Assembly (NCBI GenBank): GCA_965263485.1
Contig: CBDHHO010000004.1
Span: 1,116,001 to 1,180,000, forward strand
Direction of reading: 5' to 3'
DNA length: 64,000 bases
From: Haliotispira sp965263485
GTDB lineage: Bacteria; Spirochaetota; Spirochaetia; SP-2023
Every line of letters begins with the position of its first letter. Position 1 is the first letter of the stretch. Below the pieces are notes generated by a model that had not been told where the DNA came from, searched no databases, and worked only from the letters and a program-made list of their open reading frames with translations. Made by a program: the position numbers and the translations under genes. Below, one piece after another: positions 1 to 7,474 of the stretch.

Positions 1-324
1 ATTGAGAATATTGCGCCCGGCCAGCAGTTGGCCGCCCAGGCCTTGGCTCTGCGTCCCGTTCAGGTACAGCTTCTGGTGATCCATCCCCAAGCCTTGCGCA
101 ATGCTCTGCCGGTGCTGGCCAATCAAGGCGTCAATCTGATCAAGGACTCAGCTCTGGCCTCTGCGATTGGGGTCTTTGAATTATCACGCAGCGCCCAGAG
201 CATACAAGAACAGACCTTTTTGCCGTTCGAGCCCTGGCTGGGGGTTTGCATTGTATATTTTCTGCTGACCTTCAGCTTGTCGATGCTGATTAAGCTGTTG
301 GAAAAACGCAGCCGCCTGCGCTGA
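1..324 (+). CDS. Amino-acid ABC transporter permease, C-terminal part (cut by window edge)
   Basis: The reading frame is open from base 1. It begins IENIAPGQQLAAQALAL, which corresponds to the EAA cytoplasmic loop that contacts the ATPase in HisM/GlnP-type permeases, and continues through HPQALRNALPVLANQGVNLIKDSAL to one last membrane segment and a basic tail. The visible part is therefore about the last 107 residues of an inner-membrane subunit of a polar amino-acid importer. The ATPase gene follows after 23 bases and a second permease and a binding protein come next, so this is the first visible gene of a four-gene operon. The family is clear; the substrate cannot be read. Confidence 0.9.
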   Translation: MENIAPGQQLAAQALALRPVQVQLLVIHPQALRNALPVLANQGVNLIKDSALASAIGVFELSRSAQSIQEQTFLPFEPWLGVCIVYFLLTFSLSMLIKLLEKRSRLR

Positions 325-347
325 AAACTGCTTAGAGAGAAGCTCCG

Positions 348-1115
348 GTGACACAGCAAAATTTAATACTGAAAGTGCAAGGTCTGAGTAAGACCTTCTA
401 TTCGCGCCGCCACTCACCGGTTACGGCGTTGGAAGACATCAGTTTTATCGTGTGCGAGGAGGAAGCGGTGGCGATCATCGGTTCCTCCGGATCCGGTAAA
501 AGTACCCTGCTGTATTGCTTAAATGCTTTAGAAGATTGCAGTTCCGGCAGTATTTTGATTGACGGGCAGGAAATTGTGGGCAGCAGCCAACGCACCCGGC
601 GCCGGATCCGCCGAGATATTGGCATGGTGTTTCAACAGTTCAATCTGTTTCCGCACCTGACGGTGCGCGGCAATCTGAATCTGGCGCAGCGCCACGTGCG
701 CAAAAAGCCCGGCAAGCAAGCCAACGCCCTGACCGAACAACTGCTTAAAGAAGTGGAGATCTACGATAAAATCGATTCCTTTCCCGGCGAGCTGTCGGGA
801 GGCCAGCAGCAACGTGTGGCCATTGCCCGCGCGCTGGCAATGGAGCCGAAATTGCTGCTCTTCGATGAGCCCACCTCATCGTTGGATCCAGAGCGGGTGT
901 TCGAAGTCCTGCAGGTGATGCGCCGTTTGGCGCAGAATCGAACCACCATGCTGGTGGTCACTCACGAGATGAACTTTGCGCGCGAAGCGGCCAGCCGGGT
1001 GCTGTTTATGGACCAGAGCCGCATTGTCGAAGACAGCCCTTCGCGCGAGTTCTTTCAGAGTCCGCGCACCACGCGTGCGCGGGAGTTTCTCTCAAGCTGG
1101 AAAGAACGGGCCTGA
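348..1115 (+). CDS. Amino-acid ABC transporter ATP-binding protein
   Basis: This 255-residue protein is the cytoplasmic ATPase of the importer. It has a Walker A GSSGSGKST near residue 46, a Q-loop in VFQQFNLFPHLT, the ABC signature LSGGQQQR, Walker B LLLFDEPTSSLD and the switch histidine in VVTHEM. Length and motif order are those of the GlnQ/HisP polar amino-acid family. The start is GTG at 348, 23 bases after the upstream permease stop. The gene is flanked by two permease genes and a periplasmic binding lipoprotein. Family assignment is firm; the transported amino acid is unknown. Confidence 0.95.
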   Translation: MTQQNLILKVQGLSKTFYSRRHSPVTALEDISFIVCEEEAVAIIGSSGSGKSTLLYCLNALEDCSSGSILIDGQEIVGSSQRTRRRIRRDIGMVFQQFNLFPHLTVRGNLNLAQRHVRKKPGKQANALTEQLLKEVEIYDKIDSFPGELSGGQQQRVAIARALAMEPKLLLFDEPTSSLDPERVFEVLQVMRRLAQNRTTMLVVTHEMNFAREAASRVLFMDQSRIVEDSPSREFFQSPRTTRAREFLSSWKERA

Positions 1116-1144
1116 GGGAGCGATATAATGGCAGAGCCACGGCC

Positions 1145-2095
1145 GTGAAGTCACCAAGAGCCTCCCGGTCTTCCCGTTCCTCTCGGCGAGCCGGGGGGGG
1201 CCTGAGTTGGCGCGATCTGTTGGTCTGGCTGCTGCTGCTGTTGGCCATCTTGGGGCTGTGGGGCCATTCCCGCCGGATTCTGGAGGCCAATGAAGGGTTG
1301 GGCTTGCTCTACCGCTGGGACTGGCAGCACGTGATGCAGTTCTTTGCAACGCGCAAGCCCTCCGGTGTCTGGCGTCCCGGCCCGCTGCTATCGGGCCTGG
1401 TCAGTACCATAAAGCTGGCGATCTACAGCATTTTGGTCGGCGTACTGCTCGGTGTGCCCGCCGGGATACTGCAGACGCAGAAACTTCGCCTACTGCGCCT
1501 CCCGGGGCAGTTCTACGTCGAATTCATCCGCAACATTCCACCGCTGGTGGTCGTGATGGTGTTTTACTTTTTCTTCGCTTCACCGCTGGTCGATTGGCTG
1601 GGGATCGAGACTTTGAGCCGCAAGGCGTCTGTGGGCCTGCGGGCCGTCTTGGGTTTCTTCTTCGACTTGGGGAGCAAACAGAACAACCTGGTGCTGGGCA
1701 ACTTCTTCGCCGCAGTTCTGATTCTGGGGATTTATGAGGGTTCTTACATCGCCGAAATTGTGCGTGCCGGCATCCAAGCCATTCCGGAGGGCCAGCACCG
1801 GGCCTCTTTTGCCCTGGGTATGTCGCCCCGGCAAAACTATCAACTGGTGATCCTGCCCCAGACCTTCCGGACCCAACTCCCGGCCCTGACCAACCAGTTT
1901 GCCTCAGCCATTAAGGATTCTTCGATTGTATCGCTGATTTCGATACAGGAACTGGCCTTCCGCAGCCAGCAGGTGATTACTACAACGCGAGCCTTTGTCG
2001 AAAGCTCGCTGGTCATGCTGCTGCTCTATTTGCTGCTGACCGGATTCTGCTCGCTGCTCTCCGGCAGCCTGCAGCAGCGAGTCCGCTTGCACTGA
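1145..2095 (+). CDS. Amino-acid ABC transporter permease
   Basis: This 316-residue inner-membrane protein starts at GTG 1145, 29 bases after the ATPase gene. It has a short basic N-terminus, a first membrane helix (LLVWLLLLLAILGLW), then a His/Glu/Gln/Arg/opine-type permease domain (LVSTIKLAIYSILVGVLLG, VEFIRNIPPLVVVMVFYF). The coupling loop AGIQAIPEGQHRASFALGMS and the following ILPQTFRTQLPALTNQF are diagnostic. The other permease, cut at the window start, is probably its partner in a heterodimeric channel. A nearer ATG at 1128 runs into a stop at once, which supports the GTG start. Confidence 0.92.
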   Translation: MKSPRASRSSRSSRRAGGGLSWRDLLVWLLLLLAILGLWGHSRRILEANEGLGLLYRWDWQHVMQFFATRKPSGVWRPGPLLSGLVSTIKLAIYSILVGVLLGVPAGILQTQKLRLLRLPGQFYVEFIRNIPPLVVVMVFYFFFASPLVDWLGIETLSRKASVGLRAVLGFFFDLGSKQNNLVLGNFFAAVLILGIYEGSYIAEIVRAGIQAIPEGQHRASFALGMSPRQNYQLVILPQTFRTQLPALTNQFASAIKDSSIVSLISIQELAFRSQQVITTTRAFVESSLVMLLLYLLLTGFCSLLSGSLQQRVRLH

Positions 2096-2195
2096 AGAAT
2101 CCACATCTAACGCTCTTGCCAGCTCGAATGGCTTTGTGAGAAGGAACGTAAATCTTTGTGGTATCCCTAGGATTTCCACGATAAAGGAGCAAACT

Positions 2196-3068
2196 ATGTC
2201 GAAATTATACCAGAAGAACCCACTGATTTTTGTGAGTATTCTACTCGTGGGGCTGCTGTTCTCTTGTACTGCCCGAAAAAAGGCCGATATAAGTTCTGAA
2301 GAAGTATCGGCGGCCGAGGCCAGCCGGGAAGGTGGCCGGACTCTGGCTGTTCTGCGCGAGCGCGGAGCCATTAAGGTCGGCATGTCGCTTTTTAATCCTT
2401 GGGCCATGCAGGATATCAACGGCGAATGGATTGGCTTTGAGATTGACGTGGCCCAAAAACTGGCTGACGACTCCGGCCTGGTACTGGAATTAGTACCCAC
2501 CGCTTGGGAAGGCATTATCCCGGCCTTGCTGGTGGACAAGTTCGACATCATCATCGGTGGTATGTCCGTGACGCCCGAACGCGCTGAACAGGTGACTTTT
2601 TCAGCTCCGTATGAATATAGTAAAACAGTGCTGCTGCTGAACCAAAAGGTCTCGGTCAGCTCCATCGAAGAATTGAACCATAAGCAATACCGCTTTGTGG
2701 GGCGCGCGGGCTCCACGCCGTTTGCCTTGGCACAGCAGCTGTTTCCTGAGGCGCAGGCGAAGTCCTTCAAGGATGACGGCCTCGCGATGCAGGATCTGAT
2801 CAACGGCCAGGCCGATGCTTTCGTGAGCACTGCGATTGAAGCTGCCTGGGCCGTTGCAGACTACCCGAAAATTCTCTACGTGCCTGAATGGGGCTGGGAA
2901 CTGAAGAAAGAAGATGTGGCCTTTGCCCTGCCCAAGAACGTAGAGGCAGCCTGGCTGGACTATATCAACCAATGGATTCAGCAAAACTGGGACAACGGTT
3001 TTTTAGCTGAGAAGAGTCGCTACTGGTTTGAGAGTCTGGACTGGACCGAGGATCATCAGCTGCCTTAG
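2196..3068 (+). CDS. Amino-acid ABC transporter substrate-binding lipoprotein
   Basis: The start at 2196 is chosen because AAGGAGC lies just upstream and gives a clean signal sequence: positively charged start, hydrophobic LIFVSILLVGLLF and a lipobox ending FSC at about residue 24. The mature part is a family-3 solute-binding protein (RERGAIKVGMSLFNPWAM, GFEIDVAQKLADD, FDIIIGGMSVTPERAEQVTFSAPY). It should be anchored to a membrane surface and feed polar amino acids to the permeases encoded upstream. It is the last gene of the operon. A longer frame from 2136 is open but lacks a signal peptide. Confidence 0.93.
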   Translation: MSKLYQKNPLIFVSILLVGLLFSCTARKKADISSEEVSAAEASREGGRTLAVLRERGAIKVGMSLFNPWAMQDINGEWIGFEIDVAQKLADDSGLVLELVPTAWEGIIPALLVDKFDIIIGGMSVTPERAEQVTFSAPYEYSKTVLLLNQKVSVSSIEELNHKQYRFVGRAGSTPFALAQQLFPEAQAKSFKDDGLAMQDLINGQADAFVSTAIEAAWAVADYPKILYVPEWGWELKKEDVAFALPKNVEAAWLDYINQWIQQNWDNGFLAEKSRYWFESLDWTEDHQLP

Positions 3069-3073
3069 CTGCC

Positions 3074-3114
3074 TGCCGGAACCGGTCTCCCCGAATCAAC
3101 CCGGCATGTTTTTT
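3074..3114 (+). terminator. Possible terminator of the amino-acid transporter operon
   Basis: TGCCGG and CCGGCA arms bracket a loop of about 20 bases and are followed by TG and a run of six T. The stem is short, so this is a weak rho-independent candidate, but it lies just after the last operon gene. Confidence 0.4.
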
Positions 3115-3150
3115 GTGATCGCTCCCGAATATTAAAGGGCATTCCCTGTA

Positions 3151-3507
3151 GTGAAACACAATCTGTCCAATCCAGAAACAACCGGGCGCCGGGATTCTGA
3201 TCCGGGTTTGCAACCGGAACGAACGGTCTTGGCCTGGTATCGTACAGCCTTTGTCTGCCTGATCAACGGCCTGCTGCTACTGCGCTATGCCCTTCGGCTG
3301 GAAAGTCTTTGCTTCGGCGCTCTGAGTCTTTTGCTGCTGCTGCTCACAGCGGCTATGTACCTGTATGCCTGCGTCCACCGGATCCAAACGACCCACAACC
3401 TGCCCGGTGCTCTCGGAGTCTGGTTCAAGCGTTTCCTCACCGGAATCGTGGTGCTCTATGGTGCTATCGCAGCCCTGTACTTTGCCGGGCAGCTGTTCCG
3501 CTATTGA
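3151..3507 (+). CDS. DUF202 family small membrane protein
   Basis: A 118-residue protein starting at GTG 3151. The N-terminal motif QPERTVLAWYRTAF matches the ERTxLAWxRT hallmark of DUF202 (YidH-like) membrane proteins. Three hydrophobic segments follow (FVCLINGLLLLRYAL, LSLLLLLLTAAMYLYA, LTGIVVLYGAIAALYFAG). The function of the family is not established. A repeat element begins at the stop codon, so the gene's own terminator, if it had one, has been displaced. Confidence 0.85.
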   Translation: MKHNLSNPETTGRRDSDPGLQPERTVLAWYRTAFVCLINGLLLLRYALRLESLCFGALSLLLLLLTAAMYLYACVHRIQTTHNLPGALGVWFKRFLTGIVVLYGAIAALYFAGQLFRY

Positions 3508-3796
3508 GGGGACCTCTAAAAATCCCAATTTCGCGCCAAACTCGGTCTTTTTCACGGAGTAAAAGTTCTGCCTTACGGCAGGGTTTGTGGCAAACGGCCT
3601 GCTTCGATGTGCCATTTACCACTGTCACGAAAGAGAGGAAGCAGGCTCTTTGCTGCGCACGGCCCTCCCCATTTCTCCCATGCTGCGCCAGCTCGCATTG
3701 GAGCCTTTGTCTGGCATCAAGATGCGGTATAATCGTTGCGGCGAAGCAGAGCAATTATACAATTCTCGCGAAGCGATGCCATTTTTAGAGAGGCCC
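3508..3796. repeat. Dispersed modular element, family 1 (289 bp, degenerate)
   Basis: It begins GGGGACCTCTAAAAAT and ends with ATTTTTAGAGAGGCCC, the near-complement. Inside are modules shared with other copies in the window: the TTCTGCCTTACGGCAGG segment, the CATGCTGCGCCAGCTCGCAT segment and the TTCTCGCGAAGCGATGCC segment. Unlike the six well-kept copies its internal frame has stops and its right end carries two extra bases. Confidence 0.8.
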
Positions 3797-3823
3797 TACA
3801 CTATACTTGGCTGTATAGTGTAG
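3796..3823. other. Perfect hairpin after the element
   Basis: CTACACTATAC (3796-3806) and GTATAGTGTAG (3813-3823) are perfect 11-bp complements around a six-base loop. No T-run follows, so it is not a typical intrinsic terminator. The stretch from 3824 to 4083 is AT-rich, holds no gene and probably carries the ferredoxin promoter. Confidence 0.5.
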
Positions 3824-4083
3824 TTTCGGCAACGAAGCAGGCGGGGAAGAGGCCAAGCCTGACGCGAAATTGACTTTTCAGTGGAGACTCATCAATAGAC
3901 TACTTGGTTGTCTTTGTTAATTATTTCCATATTATACTATTTATAACAAACAATATAACAGATCGGATTTTAATGATAAACATATATGTAGAAATATATT
4001 AAAGATCTATTGAATGATCCAAGAAAAGCTTGTATATTAGATAGTAAGCTTAAAACAATAAGGCCTGCTTAGAGGTTCCCATT

Positions 4084-4257
4084 ATGGCTTTTAAAATTGA
4101 TGCGGATTCCTGTATCAACTGTGGTCTGTGTTTGCCTGAGTGCCCCACCGATGCGATTTCTGAAGACTCGGATGCTCATAATATTGCCAGTAATGCCTGC
4201 ATTGACTGCGGTGCCTGCGTCAGCGTCTGCCCACAGGAGTGTATCTCCATCGAATGA
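4084..4257 (+). CDS. Ferredoxin, 2[4Fe-4S]
   Basis: A 57-residue clostridial-type ferredoxin. The first cluster motif is CINCGLCLPECP and the second CIDCGACVSVCP, i.e. two CxxCxxCxxxCP sets, which bind two low-potential 4Fe-4S clusters. The protein is a soluble electron carrier, typically between pyruvate:ferredoxin oxidoreductase and hydrogenase or Rnf-type partners in anaerobes. The only purine-rich stretch before the ATG is AGAGG in TTAGAGGTTCCC, which equals the end of the family-1 element, so a repeat end may supply the ribosome binding site. Confidence 0.95.
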   Translation: MAFKIDADSCINCGLCLPECPTDAISEDSDAHNIASNACIDCGACVSVCPQECISIE

Positions 4258-4325
4258 CGGGTTTCCTTTCATTTACCGAGCCCGCCACGGAGGCTGGAGA
4301 AAAAGGCAGCAGCGAAGGCCCATCA

Positions 4326-4724
4326 GCCCGGTACTTCGGTACACCTTGAATTTCTAATCTTCGCGCTTTGCGCTCAGCTTGAAATTCTACGGCACTCAGC
4401 AACCGGAAAAGGCTATTCCCGGCAATCCTGCCAAACCTATAAGGTTTTCAAAACCTTATAGGTTTCATAAAGGCAGAAATTCGAGGGGACCTCTAAAAAT
4501 TCGCTTTTGATGCTGAATCAGCGAGATTTTGCCGATAGCGAGGAAGTGAATCCGAAGCATAATTTGTTGTATGGTAAGGCTTTGCTGACGGTAGTGAACG
4601 GCGGGGCGAAGCGGGCCATTCGCTACAAATCCTGCCGCAAGGCAGAACCTTTATTCGGCGACAAGATCGCGATTCAGCGCGGAATTGGAATTTTTAGCGG
4701 TTCCCTCAAGGTGTATCGAAGGAA
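4326..4724. repeat. Family-2 dispersed repeat, split by a family-1 element
   Basis: The left part begins with CGGTACTTCGGTACACC, passes through CGGCACTCAGCAACCGG and a AACCTATAAGGTTTTC / complementary hairpin, and reaches GGCAGAAATTC. The right end CAAGGTGTATCGAAGG lies beyond the 221-bp family-1 element. An undisturbed copy at 40.9-41.07 kb shows the same two ends joined. The ends are inverted complements of one another. Confidence 0.7.
4485..4705 (+). repeat. Family-1 element, 221 bp, well preserved, nested in family 2
   Basis: Ends are GGGGACCTCTAAAAATTC and GGAATTTTTAGCGGTTCCC. Flanks TCGA and TCAA look like an imperfect 4-bp target duplication. One frame is open throughout: GTSKNSLLMLNQRDFADSEE through HNLLYGKALLTVVN to GIGIFSGSL. 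The length is 2 mod 3. Confidence 0.9.
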
Positions 4725-4750
4725 ATCCTCATTTGCTCAATCCTCATTTG

Positions 4751-5884
4751 CTATTGAGTGATAACCCGGACAACTCCGTAAATGGGATCGGTGAAGTCAT
4801 TGGCATAAATCGGTGGCTTGGCGCAGGTGAGCAATGGATATATGGTAAGCACCAGACCCTCTTGAGCAACTCTTTGTGCCACACCAGGTTTGGTAAGCTC
4901 ATTGTCAATCACAAATTTGGGTGAAATCATAAGATCATCGACTTCCTCCTGCTTATCGGAGGATATCTGAGATGCATTCCGAAACAATACCGCAGGAACA
5001 TTGGGAGGATTTGGGGGAGTCAATTGTCTCAGTGTTTTGTTCGTATCCGTGTTCGTATCTACCAGGTCAACTCTTATATTGACATCGTTGCCGGTGTGGA
5101 TGTCGGCAGAATAAGAAATTTTCGTTGGTGGCCTATTTTGGGGAGTATTACCGGAGCATATTGATGTGTTGCTTGAATAGGTATCATCTGCATCAGCAGG
5201 CAACATAAACCGCTCGGCAAACAGTGCAAATTCGCCTTGTCTTACTTCAACAGTGTGGCGTTGTAGCTCGCCGGCGGAAGCGTTGTATGTTGCTGGTATC
5301 CGCTCCCCACGATTCCACATCTGAGTACCCCAGTTAAAATTGGATATGGAGAGTGTATCGGTTGCGCTCTCGGTAGTGTTGCCGTCGTATTGCTCAGGCA
5401 ATGATGATGGATAGTCGGCAGTGGTGATCTGTTCACTGGAGGCTATGTGCTTTGCGTCCGCGTAGGCATGGACATAGTATTGACTGTCAGGATTCATTAC
5501 CCCTGCGACCCCGTCCAATTCTGAGGATAGATCGACGGTCATGAGATTGCTGCCATTTTCATTCAGTAGTGGCGAATCCGTTGGAAGCTGATCGGTCGCA
5601 CTGAAATAGACTTCCCTTGGCTGCTTATTGCTGAAAGTACGGACCAGTTTCGTCGGATTATCCTTCACGCGGTTCCAGCCCGGCGCACTTTTACTCTCGC
5701 TGACAATAAAGGTGATTTCTGTGGGCCGGGACACAGCGGCGGTGATGGTGAGCAGGAATTCCCGCATGCCGATGATGCTCCGGCTTCGGTCGGAATGGTC
5801 GGCGAAGGCAAGGCGCACGCTCTCTCCGCCGCCCTCGCTGCTGCCCTCGCTGCCGGAGGAGGGAGGATCGCAGGCGACCAACAA
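4751..5884 (-). CDS. Phase-variable surface lipoprotein LP1 (frame OFF as sequenced)
   Basis: The frame from 5884 to the stop at 4751 encodes about 377 residues. Read further upstream, it holds an open signal sequence, RPFILLFVCSLVLLVAC, with lipobox cysteine followed by DPP and a Ser/Gly/Glu-rich linker. No ATG, GTG or TTG precedes this signal in frame. An ATG with a good RBS (AAGGAG) lies at 6039 and reads MEHKFSKI into a 7-bp tandem tract, but arrives in the wrong frame and stops. With one more unit (7) or two fewer (4) it would join the signal peptide. The body is paralogous to LP2 at 61.2 kb (shared MREFLLT/LREFLLT, QYYVHAY, ASSE, TVEVR/TIEVR motifs). Function unknown; a surface antigen or adhesin is plausible. 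Confidence 0.8.
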   Translation of the reverse strand: MLVACDPPSSGSEGSSEGGGESVRLAFADHSDRSRSIIGMREFLLTITAAVSRPTEITFIVSESKSAPGWNRVKDNPTKLVRTFSNKQPREVYFSATDQLPTDSPLLNENGSNLMTVDLSSELDGVAGVMNPDSQYYVHAYADAKHIASSEQITTADYPSSLPEQYDGNTTESATDTLSISNFNWGTQMWNRGERIPATYNASAGELQRHTVEVRQGEFALFAERFMLPADADDTYSSNTSICSGNTPQNRPPTKISYSADIHTGNDVNIRVDLVDTNTDTNKTLRQLTPPNPPNVPAVLFRNASQISSDKQEEVDDLMISPKFVIDNELTKPGVAQRVAQEGLVLTIYPLLTCAKPPIYANDFTDPIYGVVRVITQ

Positions 5885-5972
5885 AACTAGGGAGCAGACA
5901 AATAAAAGGATAAATGGGCGTGAAATCCCCGCAGAGAAATAATTTCCCCTGCTATATAGGTTTAATTTTTTC

Positions 5973-6014
5973 GATGAGCGATGAGCGATGAGCGATGAGC
6001 GATGAGCGATGAGC
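5973..6014 (-). repeat. Heptanucleotide tract (GATGAGC)x6 in the LP1 start region
   Basis: Six perfect copies of the 7-bp unit lie 25 bases inside the reading frame that starts at 6039. Because 7 is not a multiple of 3, each gain or loss of a unit moves the frame. The distance from the ATG to the lipoprotein frame is 155 bases (2 mod 3); seven units would make it 162, in frame. Confidence 0.92.
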
Positions 6015-6089
6015 GAATTTTACTGAACTTGTGTTCCATATTGCAATACTCCTTGGTATTATTATGCAAAATAATGCATAAAGATGATG

Positions 6090-6107
6090 TTCCGACCGAG
6101 GTCGGAA
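6090..6107. other. Inverted repeat in the LP1 5' untranslated region
   Basis: TTCCGACC and GGTCGGAA are perfect complements separated by two bases, about 50 bases upstream of the LP1 start. The same place upstream of LP2 has TTCCGGCC-AA-GGTCGGAA with one mismatch. It could be an operator or an mRNA hairpin. Confidence 0.55.
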
Positions 6108-6158
6108 TGGTTTTAATAAAAGATGAAATGGGATTATGAAATGGCTTGTTCTCTTTGG

Positions 6159-6187
6159 AGAATATACTCTTTTCCGGCGGAGTGCAA
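6159..6187 (-). promoter_or_regulatory. LP1 promoter, overlapped by a CRISPR-spacer match
   Basis: On the minus strand TTGCAC (6182-6187) and TATTCT (6159-6164) are spaced by 17 bases. LP2 has the equivalent TTGCCT-17-TATTCT at 62458-62486. The stretch 6184-6213, which matches the spacer at 48676-48705 at 25 of 30 positions, covers the upstream end of this -35 box. The 5' leader to the ATG at 6039 would be about 110 bases. Confidence 0.6.
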
Positions 6188-6262
6188 GAAGAATTGCGAG
6201 AAAATCTACAAAAATTGGCTTTTTCTGGGAAGCTGTCTTTGACAACTGGGCCCAGCCCGGTA

Positions 6263-7267
6263 TCAGAGCCCGGTAATTTCGCGGTGGCTCAGGCCGGTAA
6301 ACCTTGCAATCTGCTCAATCGACAGCCCGGATTCTTTCATTTTCCGGGCAGCTTCACGCCGTCCTTCTCCCCGACCTTCTTCCCGGCCTTTCCGCATGCC
6401 TAGTTTCTCACCTTCTTCCCGACCTTTCCGCATGCCCAGTTTTTCACCTTCTTCCCAACCTTTCTGCATGCCCAGTTTTTCGCCTTCTTGTCTGCCCTCA
6501 GCTTTTAGATCTTCTGCCAGTGTTGCCAACATCTTCTGTACCTCCTCTGGTGCGGTGATTTGATTGTATTCTGATTCGTTCATGCCTTCGCCAAACAGCA
6601 AGGCGATCCAGCGCCTGAAAATGGTGATTTCGGGCCCGGGTTCATCGCGCAGGAATTCTATGATTTGCGGAATCTGGGCTTCCCATTCCCCTGGTCTGCC
6701 GTATTTCTCGGCACAAATTACCGCGCTGATGAGGTTGTGCAGCTTGTGGATTTTCTCGTCGGGGATGCGCTTCTCGTCAATGAGAGCATATTGAAAGTGG
6801 GGTAGGTATTTTGCGGGTATTTCGTTGCTGCTGATCAGTTCGCTGGTGCTGCGGGGCGCATTCCAAGGGCGGTCTCCGTTGTAGAGCACCAGCGGAAATA
6901 CCGGGGGCAACTTGCCTTTGCTGTTTTTGCCTTCCTTGATGAGGCGTTCGTAACACAGGGATATATAGCTGAGCAGGCGGATGGCTATATGCTTGGGGGC
7001 TGTGGACTGGAATTCCAGCAAGATATACAGATAGGCTGTTTGGTTGTCTTGGTTGTCTTGGTTGTCTTGGCTGTCCAGGCGCACCTCATAGAGCAGGTCC
7101 GATTCGCGCTGCTGGAGCGTGGCAGAGAGGTGGGACGGGTCGAGTTTGCGCAGGCTGTCGGGCTGGATTTTGGCGCTAAAGTCCTCCTCAACGAAGGCGT
7201 GGATGAGTTTGCACAGGATTGCCGGGTTCGAGAACAGGTATTTGTACGCGCTGTCGCAACTTGCCAT
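6263..7267 (-). CDS. Rpn-family recombination-promoting nuclease / putative transposase
   Basis: A 334-residue protein starting at MASCDSAYKYLFSNP. The N-terminal part is the PD-(D/E)xK domain of the Rpn (PDDEXK_2) family: YEVRLDS and YLYILLEFQS supply the D and ExQ residues. The C-terminal part is a charged helix with 12-residue units (EGEKLGMRKGRE) encoded by three 36-bp tandem repeats near 6378-6486, ending in a small helical domain SIEQIARFTGLSHREITGL typical of the family. A run of DNQ codons comes from 9-bp tandem repeats near 7042-7075. The family nicks or cuts DNA and promotes recombination. A longer frame to 7369 would include repeat-element sequence and is rejected. A truncated homologue lies at 52.4 kb. 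Confidence 0.85.
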   Translation of the reverse strand: MASCDSAYKYLFSNPAILCKLIHAFVEEDFSAKIQPDSLRKLDPSHLSATLQQRESDLLYEVRLDSQDNQDNQDNQTAYLYILLEFQSTAPKHIAIRLLSYISLCYERLIKEGKNSKGKLPPVFPLVLYNGDRPWNAPRSTSELISSNEIPAKYLPHFQYALIDEKRIPDEKIHKLHNLISAVICAEKYGRPGEWEAQIPQIIEFLRDEPGPEITIFRRWIALLFGEGMNESEYNQITAPEEVQKMLATLAEDLKAEGRQEGEKLGMQKGWEEGEKLGMRKGREEGEKLGMRKGREEGRGEGRREAARKMKESGLSIEQIARFTGLSHREITGL

Positions 7268-7312
7268 GGCTTCAATATAGCTGTTTTGTCCATATGGCGC
7301 AATTAAAAAATG

Positions 7313-7474
7313 GCGAGCTGGCGCAGCATGGGAGAACGGGGGAGGCTCCCATGCGAGCTGGCGCAGCATGGGAGAAAGAGGGCCGTGCGCAGCCAGGCCC
7401 GACCTTCCTTTTTGCGAACTGGGCGAGCTGGCGCAGCATCTTTCTGTGGTGGGGAATTTTTAGAGCTGCCCTTT
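7313..7474. repeat. Family-1 element remnant with doubled GAGCTGGCGCAGCAT module
   Basis: The module GCGAGCTGGCGCAGCATGGG occurs twice, then the GTGCGCAGCCAGGCCCGACC module, and the right end GGAATTTTTAGAGCTGCCC. The next bases TTTA give the TAA stop of the minus-strand outer membrane protein gene. Confidence 0.75.

Noticed and set aside
5952..6245. Minus-strand ORF MSKTASQKK... upstream of LP1
   Set aside because: It runs through the shared promoter and leader region and the heptamer tract in the wrong frame; LP2 has a similarly open but differently framed stretch, so it is not a conserved gene.
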